64,000 nt of DNA from Coptis chinensis (Eukaryota > Streptophyta > Magnoliopsida > Ranunculales > Ranunculaceae). Of this stretch, positions 1 to 10,478 are shown one piece after another. The notes under the pieces were generated by a model. It had not been told where the DNA came from. It saw only the letters and a program-made list of their open reading frames with translations, and did not search any database. The translations under genes were made by a program, and so were the position numbers. The stretch is from contig CM027378.1 in assembly GCA_015680905.1 (NCBI GenBank), positions 44,489,001 through 44,553,000 of the forward strand, in the 5' to 3' direction. Numbering within the stretch: position 1 is the first letter of the stretch; each line of letters begins with the position of its first letter.

Positions 1-563
1 GCCCAAACAAAACTAGTAAAATAAACAACTTTTTTTTTTGGATGTTGTAACGATCCTACGCCTGGAGGCTTGGCACCCACGCCGGACAAAATAAACATTA
101 AGCCGCCGTCCTTTGGAACTTGCAAAAAGTTTGTTGGCCAAGTGACATATCCATGCACACCCACTTCTCCAAGTGTACTAGCAAAATCATTTGGAAAGAA
201 CACGCCGGCCTCATTGTCAACCACCTCGAGTTAAGAGAATTTTGAAAACCCCTCTTCCATGGGCCTACCATGGACAATAGATTGTGGGTTTACTTGCAAC
301 AATCTCTCCACTAGCAACCTTTAAACCCCGACAAAATACAAATCTCTCATCTTGTTCATAAATGAATAATGCATCTGCATTAATTTTGAACTAACATAAA
401 TACCTTTTAAAGTAATACACCATAAAAATGCACCAATATATAAAACGATCCCAAAAAAAATATACCCGACTAGGTCGCTTTAATGGAACTTCTACAAGAG
501 GTGTTTTAAAAAACAGGATTTCTTTGAGTTTGGGATGCAGGCTAAATGTAGACAAACCACATG
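1..563. other. No gene seen; left-edge repeat-like DNA
   Basis: AT-rich sequence with no convincing coding segment on either strand. It lies just downstream of the minus-strand CACTA-type gene, so it may be that element's 3' part. I looked for a CACTA terminus here and found none, so the left boundary of the element is outside the window or degraded. Confidence 0.4.
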
Positions 564-2251
564 TTAGCAACTAAGGAAAACCAGAAACAACACCACTCTA
601 AAGTTCAACAATCCTACCACATGTACCTGTGATGCCACTATCATGTCCTTCACCATTTGAAGCTCTGTTTCTAACCTGTCCAACTTTGAATTTGTAGTAG
701 TGTTTTCACATCTCAACTCTTCATTTTTCTTCAGAACCAGAGCAGTTTTTTTCACCATGGTACTACTAACACCAGCACCCATACCTCTCATACATCCACT
801 TTTGTCTTTTCCAAGTACCTGTAGACTAATCCGATTTACACATAAAAAACAGATGGAAAAAATATATAAAGATATATACCAATTCATTAAATATTACTTG
901 CCTGTGCAAGTGCATCATCAACACTCAAAATGTTGGACGAAGGATCAGAATTCACAATTCCTTGAATTTTTTCCTAAAACATTTTTAATTAGTTAGCAAT
1001 ATAAACTAATAAGCTTTGTAAAACTATGAGTGACTGAAGAATAAAATGTAGTCAATTTTTAGCACTTTGGCCGATCTCGGGACACTTGAATGGTTTTTTG
1101 TCTTTCTTAGTATGGGCTCGAATGTATACCTCGCCCTCCCAACCTCCAAGTCGGACTTGAACTTGTTTTCCGAGCCTTAAAATATAGGTGTATGTGAGTA
1201 TAAAAACAACTATGTTAATTTAATCTTCTAATTCCTTTATTGCATCTTTAAAAAAAATAAAACATGCCTAATTATCACACTCCACAAAAAAGAATTGAAC
1301 CATACTCACAATGACATGCCGTGGTGGCAGCCATGCTCCTCCCCGCCAAGTGTATTTGGTGCTCACGAAGTTTTGAACGGTTAGCCTTGTTTCTTTTGCT
1401 TCCAGCCTAAGTTAATCCAACAAAAAAAAAATCATTAACTCATTACTAATTAAAGTCGTCAAATACTTAATCAAAGAGGAGTCAAAGAAAAAAAACAGGA
1501 TTATGTAATTGAGACACGAAACTTCTCACTCTTTGTGTATTCCGTAAACCAATACCATCGCTCTCTCGTTCAAAAAAAAAAGGGGTGGAGCTGCTCTCAC
1601 CGATGCCCAACTTTTACCTTTGATATGGCACTTATACAAGTTATGCCTGTGATTTCTCCAAGCTTGATCCATACTCTCTCTGAGGTACTCTAGTGAAACG
1701 TCATCAAAATCAAAATTGTCCTAATATGCATGTAAAAGTAACATTGATTAGTACACATTGTAGTATGTCTTAAAGCAATAAATTCATACTTAAATTTAAT
1801 AAACATAGTTAAAAGATAATATACCTCCAGAACACTCAAAACTCTTTTTTTATAGTCAATTGGCACTACATGAAAGTTCTGGTATGTTATTGGAACATAT
1901 TTCCTAGTGTTCACTCCTAACCCGGTAATAAATGCCCGGTATCCAGATCTAACCCATTGGCTGTCCTAGCTCATTAGTACTAACTTTCCTTTTCTTCCCA
2001 TCGTAATGCTTTAGGGCCTTTTGAGGGTCCTCTCTTGGTAGAAGAAGTCACCGCAGGTGTCCCTCCTACATGTGTCGGAAATAATAAATATGGTAACACC
2101 ATAAAATAAAATGTTATAAAACAAGAATGTTTAGGGTACACAGTATATTACCACCTATCTCATTGTCACCCAAATCAGCACCTTGCAAATTGCTACGGTC
2201 ATGTCCATCACCTTGCGAATTGCTACCATCTTGTTCGTCCAAAGGATCCAT
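564..2251 (-). pseudogene. CACTA (En/Spm) Ptta-type transposase-domain gene, broken
   Basis: Spliced minus-strand gene starting at the ATG at 2249-2251. Exons read in order: 2251-2155 (MDPLDEQDGSN...), 2065-1825 (KRGPSK, NELGQPMG, then NTRKYVPITYQNF), about 1722-1590 (DVSLEYLRESMDQAWRNHR), about 1400-1075 (SKRNKANRSK, then EVYIRAHTKKDKKPF), about 985-905 (EKIQGIVNSD) and about 810-590 (VLGKDKSGCMRGMGAGVS and a Leu/Lys coiled coil). This order is the signature of the plant Ptta/En/Spm family (Transposase_24), the TNPA-like DNA-binding protein of CACTA elements. Two frame changes inside exon 2 (one between KRGPSK and NELGQP, one right after PMG) mean it cannot be read through, so I call it a pseudogene. 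The longest continuous ORF is only the last exon. No TNPD-type catalytic transposase is seen next to it. Confidence 0.8.
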
Positions 2252-2850
2252 AAGTCTATACAGATGAAAAATCCAAGACACCAGTTAGAGTGACAAAAAC
2301 CAAAGTCCCAAACTAAAACTAACAATTAAAGAAGTAACAAGTAAAGATTCTAATAAGGCAGAATAACTATTTCACAGAGTAAAAGTTTCCATACCAAACT
2401 CTTTGGAAGAAAGCTCTGGATTTGTGAAAAACGACATGGGCTGAACCACATATATATAAGCACCTGGATTGTGGAGAAGATGGAGGAAAACTAACTTGCA
2501 CGACCATGGGAGTGTGGGTTTCGTGCAATCTTTCTAGAGGGAGTTAGTTATTTCGCGGGTGTTTTAGAAGAAATTCGATGGTTTGGCGCTTCGATATGCG
2601 CGGGAATTCAGGGAGAAATAACCATTCTCATTTGTTATCATCCACGACTTAGGTCAGTCACATTTGATCATGCTTTTTGGGGTATGATTCTTGTCACTTA
2701 TTTTAACCAAGTCCATGGGCAAAAACCATGTTAACCCATTTTCAGAGGCCCACTTGTTTTCTTTTCATTTTACTATAGTCAACAGTCTATGTAATTGTGC
2801 ATGTGTGCATGTATGCGGTTCAGTGGGGTGAAACCATGCTAAACTTTTTT
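2252..2850. other. No gene; leader side of the CACTA gene
   Basis: Upstream side of the minus-strand Ptta gene. No ORF with recognisable content. It may hold the promoter and 5' UTR of that gene, but no clear TATA box could be fixed. Confidence 0.35.
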
Positions 2851-2876
2851 TGTGTGTGTGTGTGTGTGTGTGTGTG
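2851..2876. repeat. (TG)n microsatellite
   Basis: Thirteen consecutive TG dinucleotides, immediately left of the GGGTTCGG-rich repeat. The small ORFs over it are repeat artefacts. Confidence 0.95.
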
Positions 2877-2879
2877 GGG

Positions 2880-3110
2880 AATCGAGTCGGGTTTGACCCA
2901 AATCCGAATAGTTCGGGTTTGGGTCGATTTTCATATCCGTTTATTTATTTGCGTCGGGTTCGGATTCGGGTTTGGATATATTTTTTGGGCTTTTTTTGCA
3001 TTTTTAGTGTTATCCGATCGGGTTGGTCGGGTTCGGATATAAGATTTCAATTTTATTTGGATTCGGATATAGCCATATCCAACCCGAACCCAACCCGTTC
3101 CCTGCCCTAG
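2880..3110. repeat. GGGTTCGG-rich dispersed repeat (MITE-like)
   Basis: Many near-copies of GGGTTCGGAT and GGGTTTGGGT in the left half, with the complement (AACCCGAACCCAACCCG) near 3079-3098. The two halves are therefore partly inverted, as in the small non-autonomous plant elements rich in this motif. The ends are too eroded to define terminal repeats or a target duplication. Confidence 0.5.
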
Positions 3111-3150
3111 TAGGGGCCGTGGGTGGGGGTGTAAACATGTTTAGCTAACT

Positions 3151-3165
3151 GGGGGGGGGGGGGGG
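3151..3165. repeat. Poly-G run
   Basis: Fifteen consecutive G residues on the plus strand; could form a G-rich structure. No gene association is visible. Confidence 0.95.
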
Positions 3166-3860
3166 TTCAAATTATACTCCAATTTCACACTAATGTATAA
3201 ATTATAACTATCTACACCCTATAGTTCCCCGCCAATGGATTGAGAGACGCTAAAAAAACAGGATTTTAAACTTCGACGTCACTTGGAGCGACAACCTTAA
3301 TTAATTACAAATCAACACTTTAGAACTAAAGAGGGATGTGATGCTCATGCCTTTTAACAACTTGTAGGTTAATATATATTGCGCGCATATATAGTTTAAA
3401 CTTTGTATAGTTGATGTTTGAACTCTTCACATTGCTTCGTCCTATATATTGATTAATTAGATTATAATATTAAACTTAATTTTAAACTGTACCTAACTGC
3501 ATATAATTAATTAACAATAATAATAATATCATCACTTCTTGATTTTAATTATCTCGAAGTTTGTAACTAGCTAGATGATTATCACTAATTTTTAAAGTTT
3601 AATTCGATAAGTATATAAGTGAATCATGCATGTTTCTTGAATGGAACAAATTAATATTGGTGTTCTATTGGAATTTGAACAAAAACTTGGCTGAATATAT
3701 TTAAAAGAGTCTAAAGTTGTATTTGTATGTAGTCTCAATATATATATATATATATATATATATATCATCTTAAACCTCATTCCATATTCAAAATTATTAC
3801 AATTATGCTTCTTCTATTCGAAAAACAATAAAAAATATTAATATTAATGTAAAAGGTTTT
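3166..3860. other. No gene; AT-rich with a (TA)n tract
   Basis: Strongly AT-rich, with a TA dinucleotide run at about 3738-3765. ORFs across it encode only YIYI-type low complexity. Nothing else recognised. Confidence 0.5.
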
Positions 3861-4217
3861 AATTTCAGTTAAAAGAAATTAAGAGAAGTCAACAATGATA
3901 ATAGAAGATTTTGTGATAGTTTCTGCAACAATTTGGAAAAATTACTACTTCCAACGGCTAAATTACATCGAGCAAATTTAAAAAAACTATCGAGGATAAC
4001 AATGCGACGGTTTTTCTTACCGACATCTATGATGTGACACATTTCCCAACAAAAAATGAGTATCAAATAGTTGCAATTATAAAATATGACGAACTCGAAA
4101 AATTTGTGACGGTCATTTACTAGTACTTGCAGTCTTAAACCGTTGCTAGGTAACGACAATTGATGAGTATCGAGGAAGCTCTTGCTCGACTGTTGGGGAA
4201 AATCAAATTTTTGGTAG
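3861..4217 (-). mobile_element. Probable CACTA-element terminal region
   Basis: Read on the minus strand, the sequence at 4217 begins CACTACCAAAAATTTG, the form of a CACTA terminus. It continues into a region with recurring short motifs of the GTGACGGT, GCGACGG and TATCGAGGA kinds, like the subterminal motif regions of these elements. It lies upstream of, and on the same strand as, the Ptta-type gene at 564-2251, so both may belong to one damaged element. The opposite terminus and the 3-bp target duplication were not identified. The 125-codon ORF over this stretch has no protein-like features. Confidence 0.5.
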
Positions 4218-4320
4218 TGTATAATAATATTACCTGCCCCTCCCAAATATCGTGAGCCACGTGCACCGCATAGTCATACAACAGATGTGACACACGAGGG
4301 CCACCTCCATAAACACCTCT

Positions 4321-4842
4321 CTAGAACTCCAAGTTATTGTTGGACTTTCTCACAATATTCACTGGAGGTACAGGTACAGGGACTTCAGGGACTTCCTCAT
4401 CATCCTCCTCCTCCTCATCCTCCGCGTCCTCCTCTTCTGCATCATCAACACCCTCTTCGTCATCTTCTTCACTATCATCTTCTTCACTGTCACCTACAGC
4501 TACACTCTTCCTACGATCCATATTTACATCATCTACATCTACATCTTCATCTAAATCTAAATCTACATCTACATCTACATCTACATCTACATCTACATCA
4601 CTCAGAATTGTCTGCTTTCTTCTCTTTTGATTTCCTAACTCTACACCACTTACTACATTACTGGGATCATCCGCTTTCCGATCCCCTCTACGGACTGATG
4701 CCGAGGTGGTTGTTGCCCTTTCTCTCTTTTTCTCAGGCTCCTTACGACCCGAACTACTACTCCCCCCACCTAACAACTTCTTAGCACCCATGAAAACACT
4801 TTTTGCTACATTCTTCACATTCACATTCTTTGTTCGAGGCAT
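4321..4842 (-). CDS. Hypothetical acidic low-complexity protein
   Basis: Uninterrupted minus-strand ORF. The ATG at 4842 (MPRTKNVNVKN) is preferred over the first ATG at 4881, because the extra 13 residues are hydrophobic and unlike the rest. The N-terminus is basic (Lys/Arg with a Gly-Ser stretch). The middle has a run of Asp-Val pairs encoded by a hexanucleotide repeat, then long Glu/Asp tracts, then a short Pro-Val tail. Basic head plus acidic tail suggests a nuclear or nucleic-acid-associated protein or a transposon-encoded product, but no domain is recognised. The opposite strand is also open over the repeat, so part of this ORF is a composition effect. Expression is not shown by the sequence. 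Confidence 0.45.
   Translation of the reverse strand: MPRTKNVNVKNVAKSVFMGAKKLLGGGSSSSGRKEPEKKRERATTTSASVRRGDRKADDPSNVVSGVELGNQKRRKQTILSDVDVDVDVDVDVDLDLDEDVDVDDVNMDRRKSVAVGDSEEDDSEEDDEEGVDDAEEEDAEDEEEEDDEEVPEVPVPVPPVNIVRKSNNNLEF
4521..4599. repeat. (CATCTA)n hexanucleotide repeat
   Basis: Imperfect then perfect repeats of CATCTA/CTACAT, giving Asp-Val pairs in the minus-strand ORF and Ser-Thr in the plus frame. Because the unit is 6 bp, copy-number change keeps the reading frame. Confidence 0.9.
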
Positions 4843-5157
4843 TACTACAAAATAAATAGGAGTTAAAAATAAGACATTCAACTAATTCAAATTGTTGCAA
4901 TACCAACGTGAAAAAACAAAGAACGAAATAAGGCGGTGTGCATGCCAATCTATATCTAAGGTGTGCATGCTATCTAGGAAAACTAATTCAACCAATATAA
5001 GTGTTTGTTCACTATACTTATTTGTTCCATAATTTCATATAGCTGGTAAGCCGGCACCAAGCATGGAAGCACAATTGTGACAACAATATCCCTCTCATGC
5101 ATGCATGCATGATGATGGCTTCACGATTAAGAGGAATTCTTAAACAAAAAGAAAAAT

Positions 5158-5841
5158 TCAAAGGGAACCTACTTTTAGGAGATTCTTGGCAAGGTCTACT
5201 ACAGATATAAGAGCAGCACTACAGCCCATCCCACCAAGATTATAGCTCAAAACATTAATCCTGAAATTGTAGTGATTTATTATCATAGAACACAGGGAAG
5301 GAGTAGGAGTAAATAGGCTGCTATTCACTACTAGAATCCCAATTTCGCTAGCCTTCACTCTTGTTTTTGTCAAAAGTTCATCTATGACTCCAAATAAAAC
5401 AGTTTTTGCTTCTTTTCTTGCCTCTTCCATGCATGGATATGGATTTGGTGGTGACCTCATGAATTCCTAAGGTAAGTATGTTGACTCTCCCAACCCAGGT
5501 TTATTCAAGATATTCTTCTTAAACCGCAAACTTTCTTCTGAAAATACCCCCAACAGTTTTAATTGATTCATGAAGGTCTCGTAGCTACATTTCAATGCAT
5601 CTCTAGGTTTGTAGCATGCGAAATCAACTAGGAAAACTTTGCGAGAACGACTCATATAAAATTTTAAACCCGCCATGGAGATAATGAACATCGAAAAAAG
5701 AAGCACATTTGTAAAACGAAAATAGTCGACGCGGCATAAGAGAAAGACAATATAAGAGCTGAAGCTCGATGGGGAAAATGAAAGGGCCATAAACAACTGC
5801 AGAACCACCCATGCAAGTAAATGATTCTCACAGTCACACAT
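5158..5841 (-). pseudogene. 3-ketoacyl-CoA synthase (KCS) fragment
   Basis: Encodes the N-terminal and middle part of a plant very-long-chain fatty-acid condensing enzyme, which is normally an ER membrane protein of about 490-530 residues. Visible marks are the pre-catalytic VFLVDFACYKPRDALK segment, [24 protein letters not shown], and [11 protein letters not shown] around the catalytic Cys. Reading ends soon after ([10 protein letters not shown] then stop), so the His and Asn active-site regions are absent. An in-frame TAG directly after STYLP splits the sequence into two ORFs of the same frame (5467-5841 and 5158-5460). The N-terminal membrane segments are hydrophobic but poorly preserved. 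Truncation plus the internal stop make this a pseudogene. It could have been carried here by the neighbouring CACTA material, but no junction was proven. Confidence 0.85.
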
Positions 5842-7910
5842 ACATAATCATACGAAAAACTACTCCATATCAGAAACCCAAACAAAACGTCAGAGTAGAA
5901 ACTAAAAATATCAAACAGAACGCAAGTGGAATATATTGCACTCCATTTCTAAGTTGCAACAAAATCATAATTTCACAAAGCAAATATGGAAAAGCCAACA
6001 CGCTTATATTCCATAACAACAAATTATAGCACTTAACCATTTGGGGCAAGGAAGAAGCTAAGACTGAAAAATGGGGAGGTACATGATATGACAAAACGTT
6101 TAATGAATTTTGGTACCAACTTCTGAACCACCTCGAAAAGAAAACAAAGGTTTTAAAAAGGAAAATACGAAGTAGTAAAATTTCAAGTCAAAAAGAATAG
6201 TGCATAAATCCCAGAGTATGTTGTGTATTCAATCAGAAGAACTAATTAAATAGGGAAAGGGGAAAACCATACCCCCCCCCAAAACAAAGGACTGAAAACA
6301 CTTACCAAGTTTACGCGTCACAAACACGTACCAAGAAAGCACACCCAAAAACCAAGAAACAAAAGCCTCATGGCCCCATATATGTATGCTATCCACCTCT
6401 ACAAATCTAAAAAGAACGTGATAGCAAACACAGTTTCTCTACGCACGGTGTTTTCACAGTTCAGCTCTTATGGTGGTTAAAGGTTGCAATAAAATTAAAA
6501 ATTCACAGCAAACAACAAACAAGAAAACTTATTTATAACATTGATCCTAAGCACATTCTAAGCATGGTTAAAGTTTGCAAAATATGGTTAACAACAAATG
6601 GCCCAATTAAAAAACAAAAGTAATAATCAAGTGTATAATAGCAACTAACAAGGAAGAAGGAAATTTGTAATAAACTGACCTTATATATAATATAATTGAT
6701 CGAGTGATGTTAAGCTAAGCACTAGTTCGAGATCGACCAAACTAAGCAGACCGCCACAAAGAAATTATGGAAATCTCTCTTTGCTGTTTGTATATGATAA
6801 AGGTGATGAAATGAAAGAAGCCCCAATTACTGCTCCAAGAATCTCCAACCCTGTCATTACAACATATTAGTTGTTTAAAAAAATCCCTACACCAAACATA
6901 ATTAATAATACAAACTTTGAATAAAAATTGAATTTTAATCAAGTATCATTTGCGAATTAGTGACACTTTGCAGTTTAACTCCAAGATGAACACATCACAT
7001 TGTTAAATACAATCCCAACCTAACTTCATACTATTACTAAACAAAGAGCTATACAGAGGTTAGTGGGGAGCGAGTACAATGGTGTCACTAAAGAAAAACA
7101 AACCTTTAACAAATGTAAACAACATTAAAAATTAAGAATAATAGAATGAAAAGTTACAAATTTGATCTAGAGCACAAATCTGATTGAAAGCATAAATCGA
7201 TCAAGCGATATTGATGGAGGTGAAGGGCTGTTTTTTATGGACATGAATATGGGCAATAGTGATGGACACAAAGGGCTGTTATGGGCGATAGTGATGGAGA
7301 CGAAGGGCTGGAAACGAAGCTGGTTTTTTATGTAACTGGTATTTGCCGGTTACACAGTTTAGGGGTATTTTGGTTGGGGGTGTATGGAGTCAAGTTGTGC
7401 CCAACACAAATCAGGGTCTCAGGACCCTTTTATTTTTTAGTTCAACCGGTATACTGCATAAACATACCATCAATGAAACCTGAAGCACACTAATTTGTCT
7501 AATCAACCTTACTTAAATGAGTTGCTCAGCATGATAAATTTACTGAAATATGTAGAAGCTAATAAAATATGGATTTTGGAGCTAATTTCATTTATATTTA
7601 TTGATAACGAGTTCCCAAATTTTATTTGGCGGAGAGAGAGAGAGAGGAGGAACACCTTCCAACTATTTTTAGCTTTGCCAGTCGTATGCATATATATATG
7701 ATTATTTACATTATTCAAGATATTAAGTGTTTTCCCTCACCGACATGGTTACATACACTAGAAGTCTAGAACTGTAATGCTATGAATCATGAAGTATTTA
7801 TTTGATATGTATTCCCTTTATCTTTTCATGTTTTCCAAATGCTCTGTGTTGAATATTGTTGACAGTTTTAGACCATTTAGCCTTTTTAATACCATATGCT
7901 TTCCTTGCAG
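5842..7910. other. No gene; contains a short degenerate repeat
   Basis: No recognisable coding segment. At about 7205-7320 the sequence repeats a 'gatagtgatgga(g/c)acgaagggctg' motif three to four times with variation. A GAGAGAGA run lies at 7632-7647. The small ORFs here show no conserved features. Confidence 0.45.
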
Positions 7911-8363
7911 GAAGAACTATTGACAGAGCATTTCGGTGATATAATCAAGCTTGTTAAGACTCGGGCTTGTAAGTACCTGAATGCAACTTCATCTTGACGT
8001 CGTACAATTAAAATGTCTGGGGAGTTACTAAATCACCGTGTCATGTTTGTTTCAGCCGATGACCCTAGTTCTGGCCCAGAGAAGCCTGTAACTGTTACTG
8101 ACGTGGAACCTCTTGTCATGGACTTTGCAAGTAGTAGATGGGAGGCTGCAATTCGGCTGATGTGCGATTCTGTTTTCCAATTTTTTAGCTATTATAGCTG
8201 TGCTGAGGAAATCGTAAGAGCTGCATTGGCTCAGTTGCTGCTGTATTACTCCAGGCTTTCATGTTGTGTTGTGCCTGTGTGTGATGGATCTGCAGTGTAC
8301 GAAGATCTAGACTCTGTATCTTCAATAGAGTGTCAAATCAACAAAGCACTTGTTTTTGTTTGA
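7911..8363 (+). pseudogene. VPS52: VPS52 (GARP/EARP tethering complex) C-terminal fragment
   Basis: Two exons. Exon 7911-7968 (EELLTEHFGDIIKLVKTRA) has good AG and GT borders. It joins in phase to 8056-8363 (SDDPSSGPEKPVTVTDVEPL, FAS...RWEAAIRLM, ALAQLLLYYSRLS, SSIECQINKALVFV). This matches the C-terminal end of plant Vps52/POK, a subunit of the complex that tethers endosome-derived vesicles at the trans-Golgi. The full protein is about 700 residues and only the last 120 or so are here. No upstream exon is visible in the preceding 2 kb. Changes such as the extra Ser in FASSRW and a divergent tail support a decayed fragment. It is the first of a series of plus-strand gene fragments that runs to 24.7 kb. 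Confidence 0.82.
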
Positions 8364-9964
8364 GATTGTAACCATTTTGTGTTGGATCTCTCTACCTTGT
8401 TACAAATAGAATTACGAGTTTATGCAAGCTAAATTTTCATGACCAACTCCTGATTCTTATGTTATACTTTTGTGGCAACAATATAAACTATGCTGCTGTT
8501 ATTCAAAACTTTTATAGTTAACGTTCGAGTAAGAGCAAGTCCAATGGGTGTTATATAGGCTACTAAAGGCCAATATAGCAGTATAGCACCCCAAAAACCA
8601 AATAATCATGAGTAGTGCTAGCGGGACAGCTACTGTCTTGTATCTGGCTAACTGCCCAATACCACATCACACGAGAAACTTGCTACTCATTCAGTCTAAT
8701 TTACATTTTAGCTTATACAAAAAAAATGGAAAAAAAGTAATTAAGATAAGGAAACCAAGGAATTCATCTTGTTCACCTGTACCAGCCATGGTTGTGTCTC
8801 TTTGTCTTCGACTCGAACGGCAATGGTAGCCCAAAAACAGTCATGACTTTCACCACTACTAAAGAAATGCATATTTAGAAAAAAAAAAAAAAAAAAAAAA
8901 AAAACCAAATAAATGCATAATTTTAAAAATATCTCAAATAACAAATCACCTAGAGAAAGCATTCTTACAGTATGCATGCAAGATCGCTCATTTTCTAGAT
9001 GAAATCCAAATGATTGTATTATTTTCAACAGAAAAACAGGATTTTATTTGAAAAATACAACTTTAATTTGTATTGTTGCCAGTTGGTTTTCATTGTATTA
9101 GTGTTCTTTTCTTATATTAATGACTTGACTAAGCAAAATTGAAAGGGATAAGTGGTTTTCTACTAACAATAGTGGGAAGAAGAGAATCAATGTTTGTGCT
9201 TTTCTTTTTGTTTTATTTTTATTTGTTTTTCTTAACTTTCTTTAACTAAAAAAAAAAGAGAAAAAGAGATAACCGGATGAAAGAGTAGCAAGTTTTTCAT
9301 CTCCCGCTAGCATTTTCGTTTTCCTATATAGTACTTTTTCTCTTAAAGTTTCTCTTTATCACTTGTTTTCATTTCCGTACAAACCTTTAAGTTACTTGCA
9401 TGCTCTCAACCAACATCATTATAGTGGCTAGATCTCTCCCTTTCTCTTTCACTCTAAGAAAGTGGAAGTGAAACAAATGAAAAGGAAGTGGGGTTGGTAC
9501 ATCTAAATTGGTAAGCCCTCCTCCCCTAGACAAAACTAGGATTTTAAGGCTGGGTGCGAGATTATATGCACACCCTACCCCACCAAAAAAAATATATATG
9601 TAATTTTTTTTTTTTTTTTGTCAGAAAGTTTAAACAATAAAGATCAACAAAATTATGTATTTATTTCAATTCACAAAACTAAATATTTAAACAGTTAAGC
9701 TATTAATTGATACTACTACGTCTATAAATATCTACATAATCTAGTCTACAAGTCTACAACAATTCAACAAATTGTTAACTTTCTATAATATTATAATTCT
9801 ATATAACTCTACTATCACGTGGAGAAAACTATAAAAAATTAAAATTGAAAGTAAAAAATATCTACACTGCGTTAGATGTACCGAAAGTTTTGCCCACAAT
9901 TTTTAGCCACACAATGGGAGGGTAGAACCGGAAGAAAAAAAATTTAAAATATAGCATCATAATT
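8364..9964. other. No gene; poly-A tract and MITE-like end
   Basis: Holds an A-run at about 8880-8903. At 8530-8560 the phrase AAGAGCAAGTCCAATGGG resembles the end of common plant MITEs, but no matching second end was found. A T-run lies at about 9606-9619. Otherwise AT-rich without coding signal. Confidence 0.4.
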
Positions 9965-10207
9965 TTGTCCACAATGGAAACGAAAAATGGTTTCACCTCC
10001 TCTAAAACTGAACCTCAACGAAACTACTCCCAACTCCACAATATTGTAAAACCAACTGCTTCTTCTTCTTCACCTTCAAATGGTTCTTCAATATCTAATG
10101 AGCTTTTTGGAGCAAAGGGTGGTTCTTCTTCTTCAAAGAATAACTCTTCAACTGGGATTTTCGACTCTGTTTTCGCACACCCATCAACGGTACTCTTGAA
10201 CAAATGA
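9965..10207 (+). pseudogene. Ser-rich small plant protein, first-exon fragment
   Basis: Open ORF of 80 codons; the second ATG at 9974 (METKNGF...) may be the real start. It is Ser-rich, with the segment SNELFGAK, a Ser run, then SSTGIFDSVF and a Pro-Ser-Thr-Val end. This recalls a small plant-specific family of unknown function with a 'TxLFG..SSSTGIF..IFPPPS' N-terminus. The rest of that protein is not found downstream, where AP-3 sigma exons begin 270 bp later. Identity is by memory of the motif only, so it is tentative. It may be a true short gene rather than a fragment. Confidence 0.4.
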
Positions 10208-10478
10208 TTCTATTTTCTAGGGAGTTTTTGTCTTAGATCATACATTCTGTTACTGGCAAATTTTATCCTTGACGGCCCACTGCAATCTCTTCTTGAACAA
10301 CCACTGTTCAGCTTCTTGGTGTCCCTTCATACAGAAGAGTTTCAGAAAAGGTTTTTTTTAAACTAAATACTAATATGCTACTAGAAATTTTGGTACTTGT
10401 TCCTTGTGTTTCTTTCTTTCCCATGTTCGCGGCTTTTCAAACTTGAAATTTATGGTTGGTTGTTGCTCATTTTTGCAG

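Noticed and set aside
2797..3110. Two overlapping plus ORFs of 81 and 86 codons
   Set aside because: They translate the (TG)n run and the GGGTTCGG repeat; low complexity, no conserved motif.
4287..4784. Plus-strand His/Leu-rich and Ser/Thr-rich ORFs
   Set aside because: Antisense to the hexanucleotide repeat and acidic tracts; composition artefacts.
5811..6094. ORFs on both strands beside the KCS fragment
   Set aside because: No family motif; the plus ORF is AT-rich chance reading next to the pseudogene.
8013..8055. ATG at 8013 as the start of a separate 116-codon protein
   Set aside because: The first 14 codons are intron; the exon begins after the TTTCAG at 8050-8055 and joins 7911-7968 in phase as VPS52.
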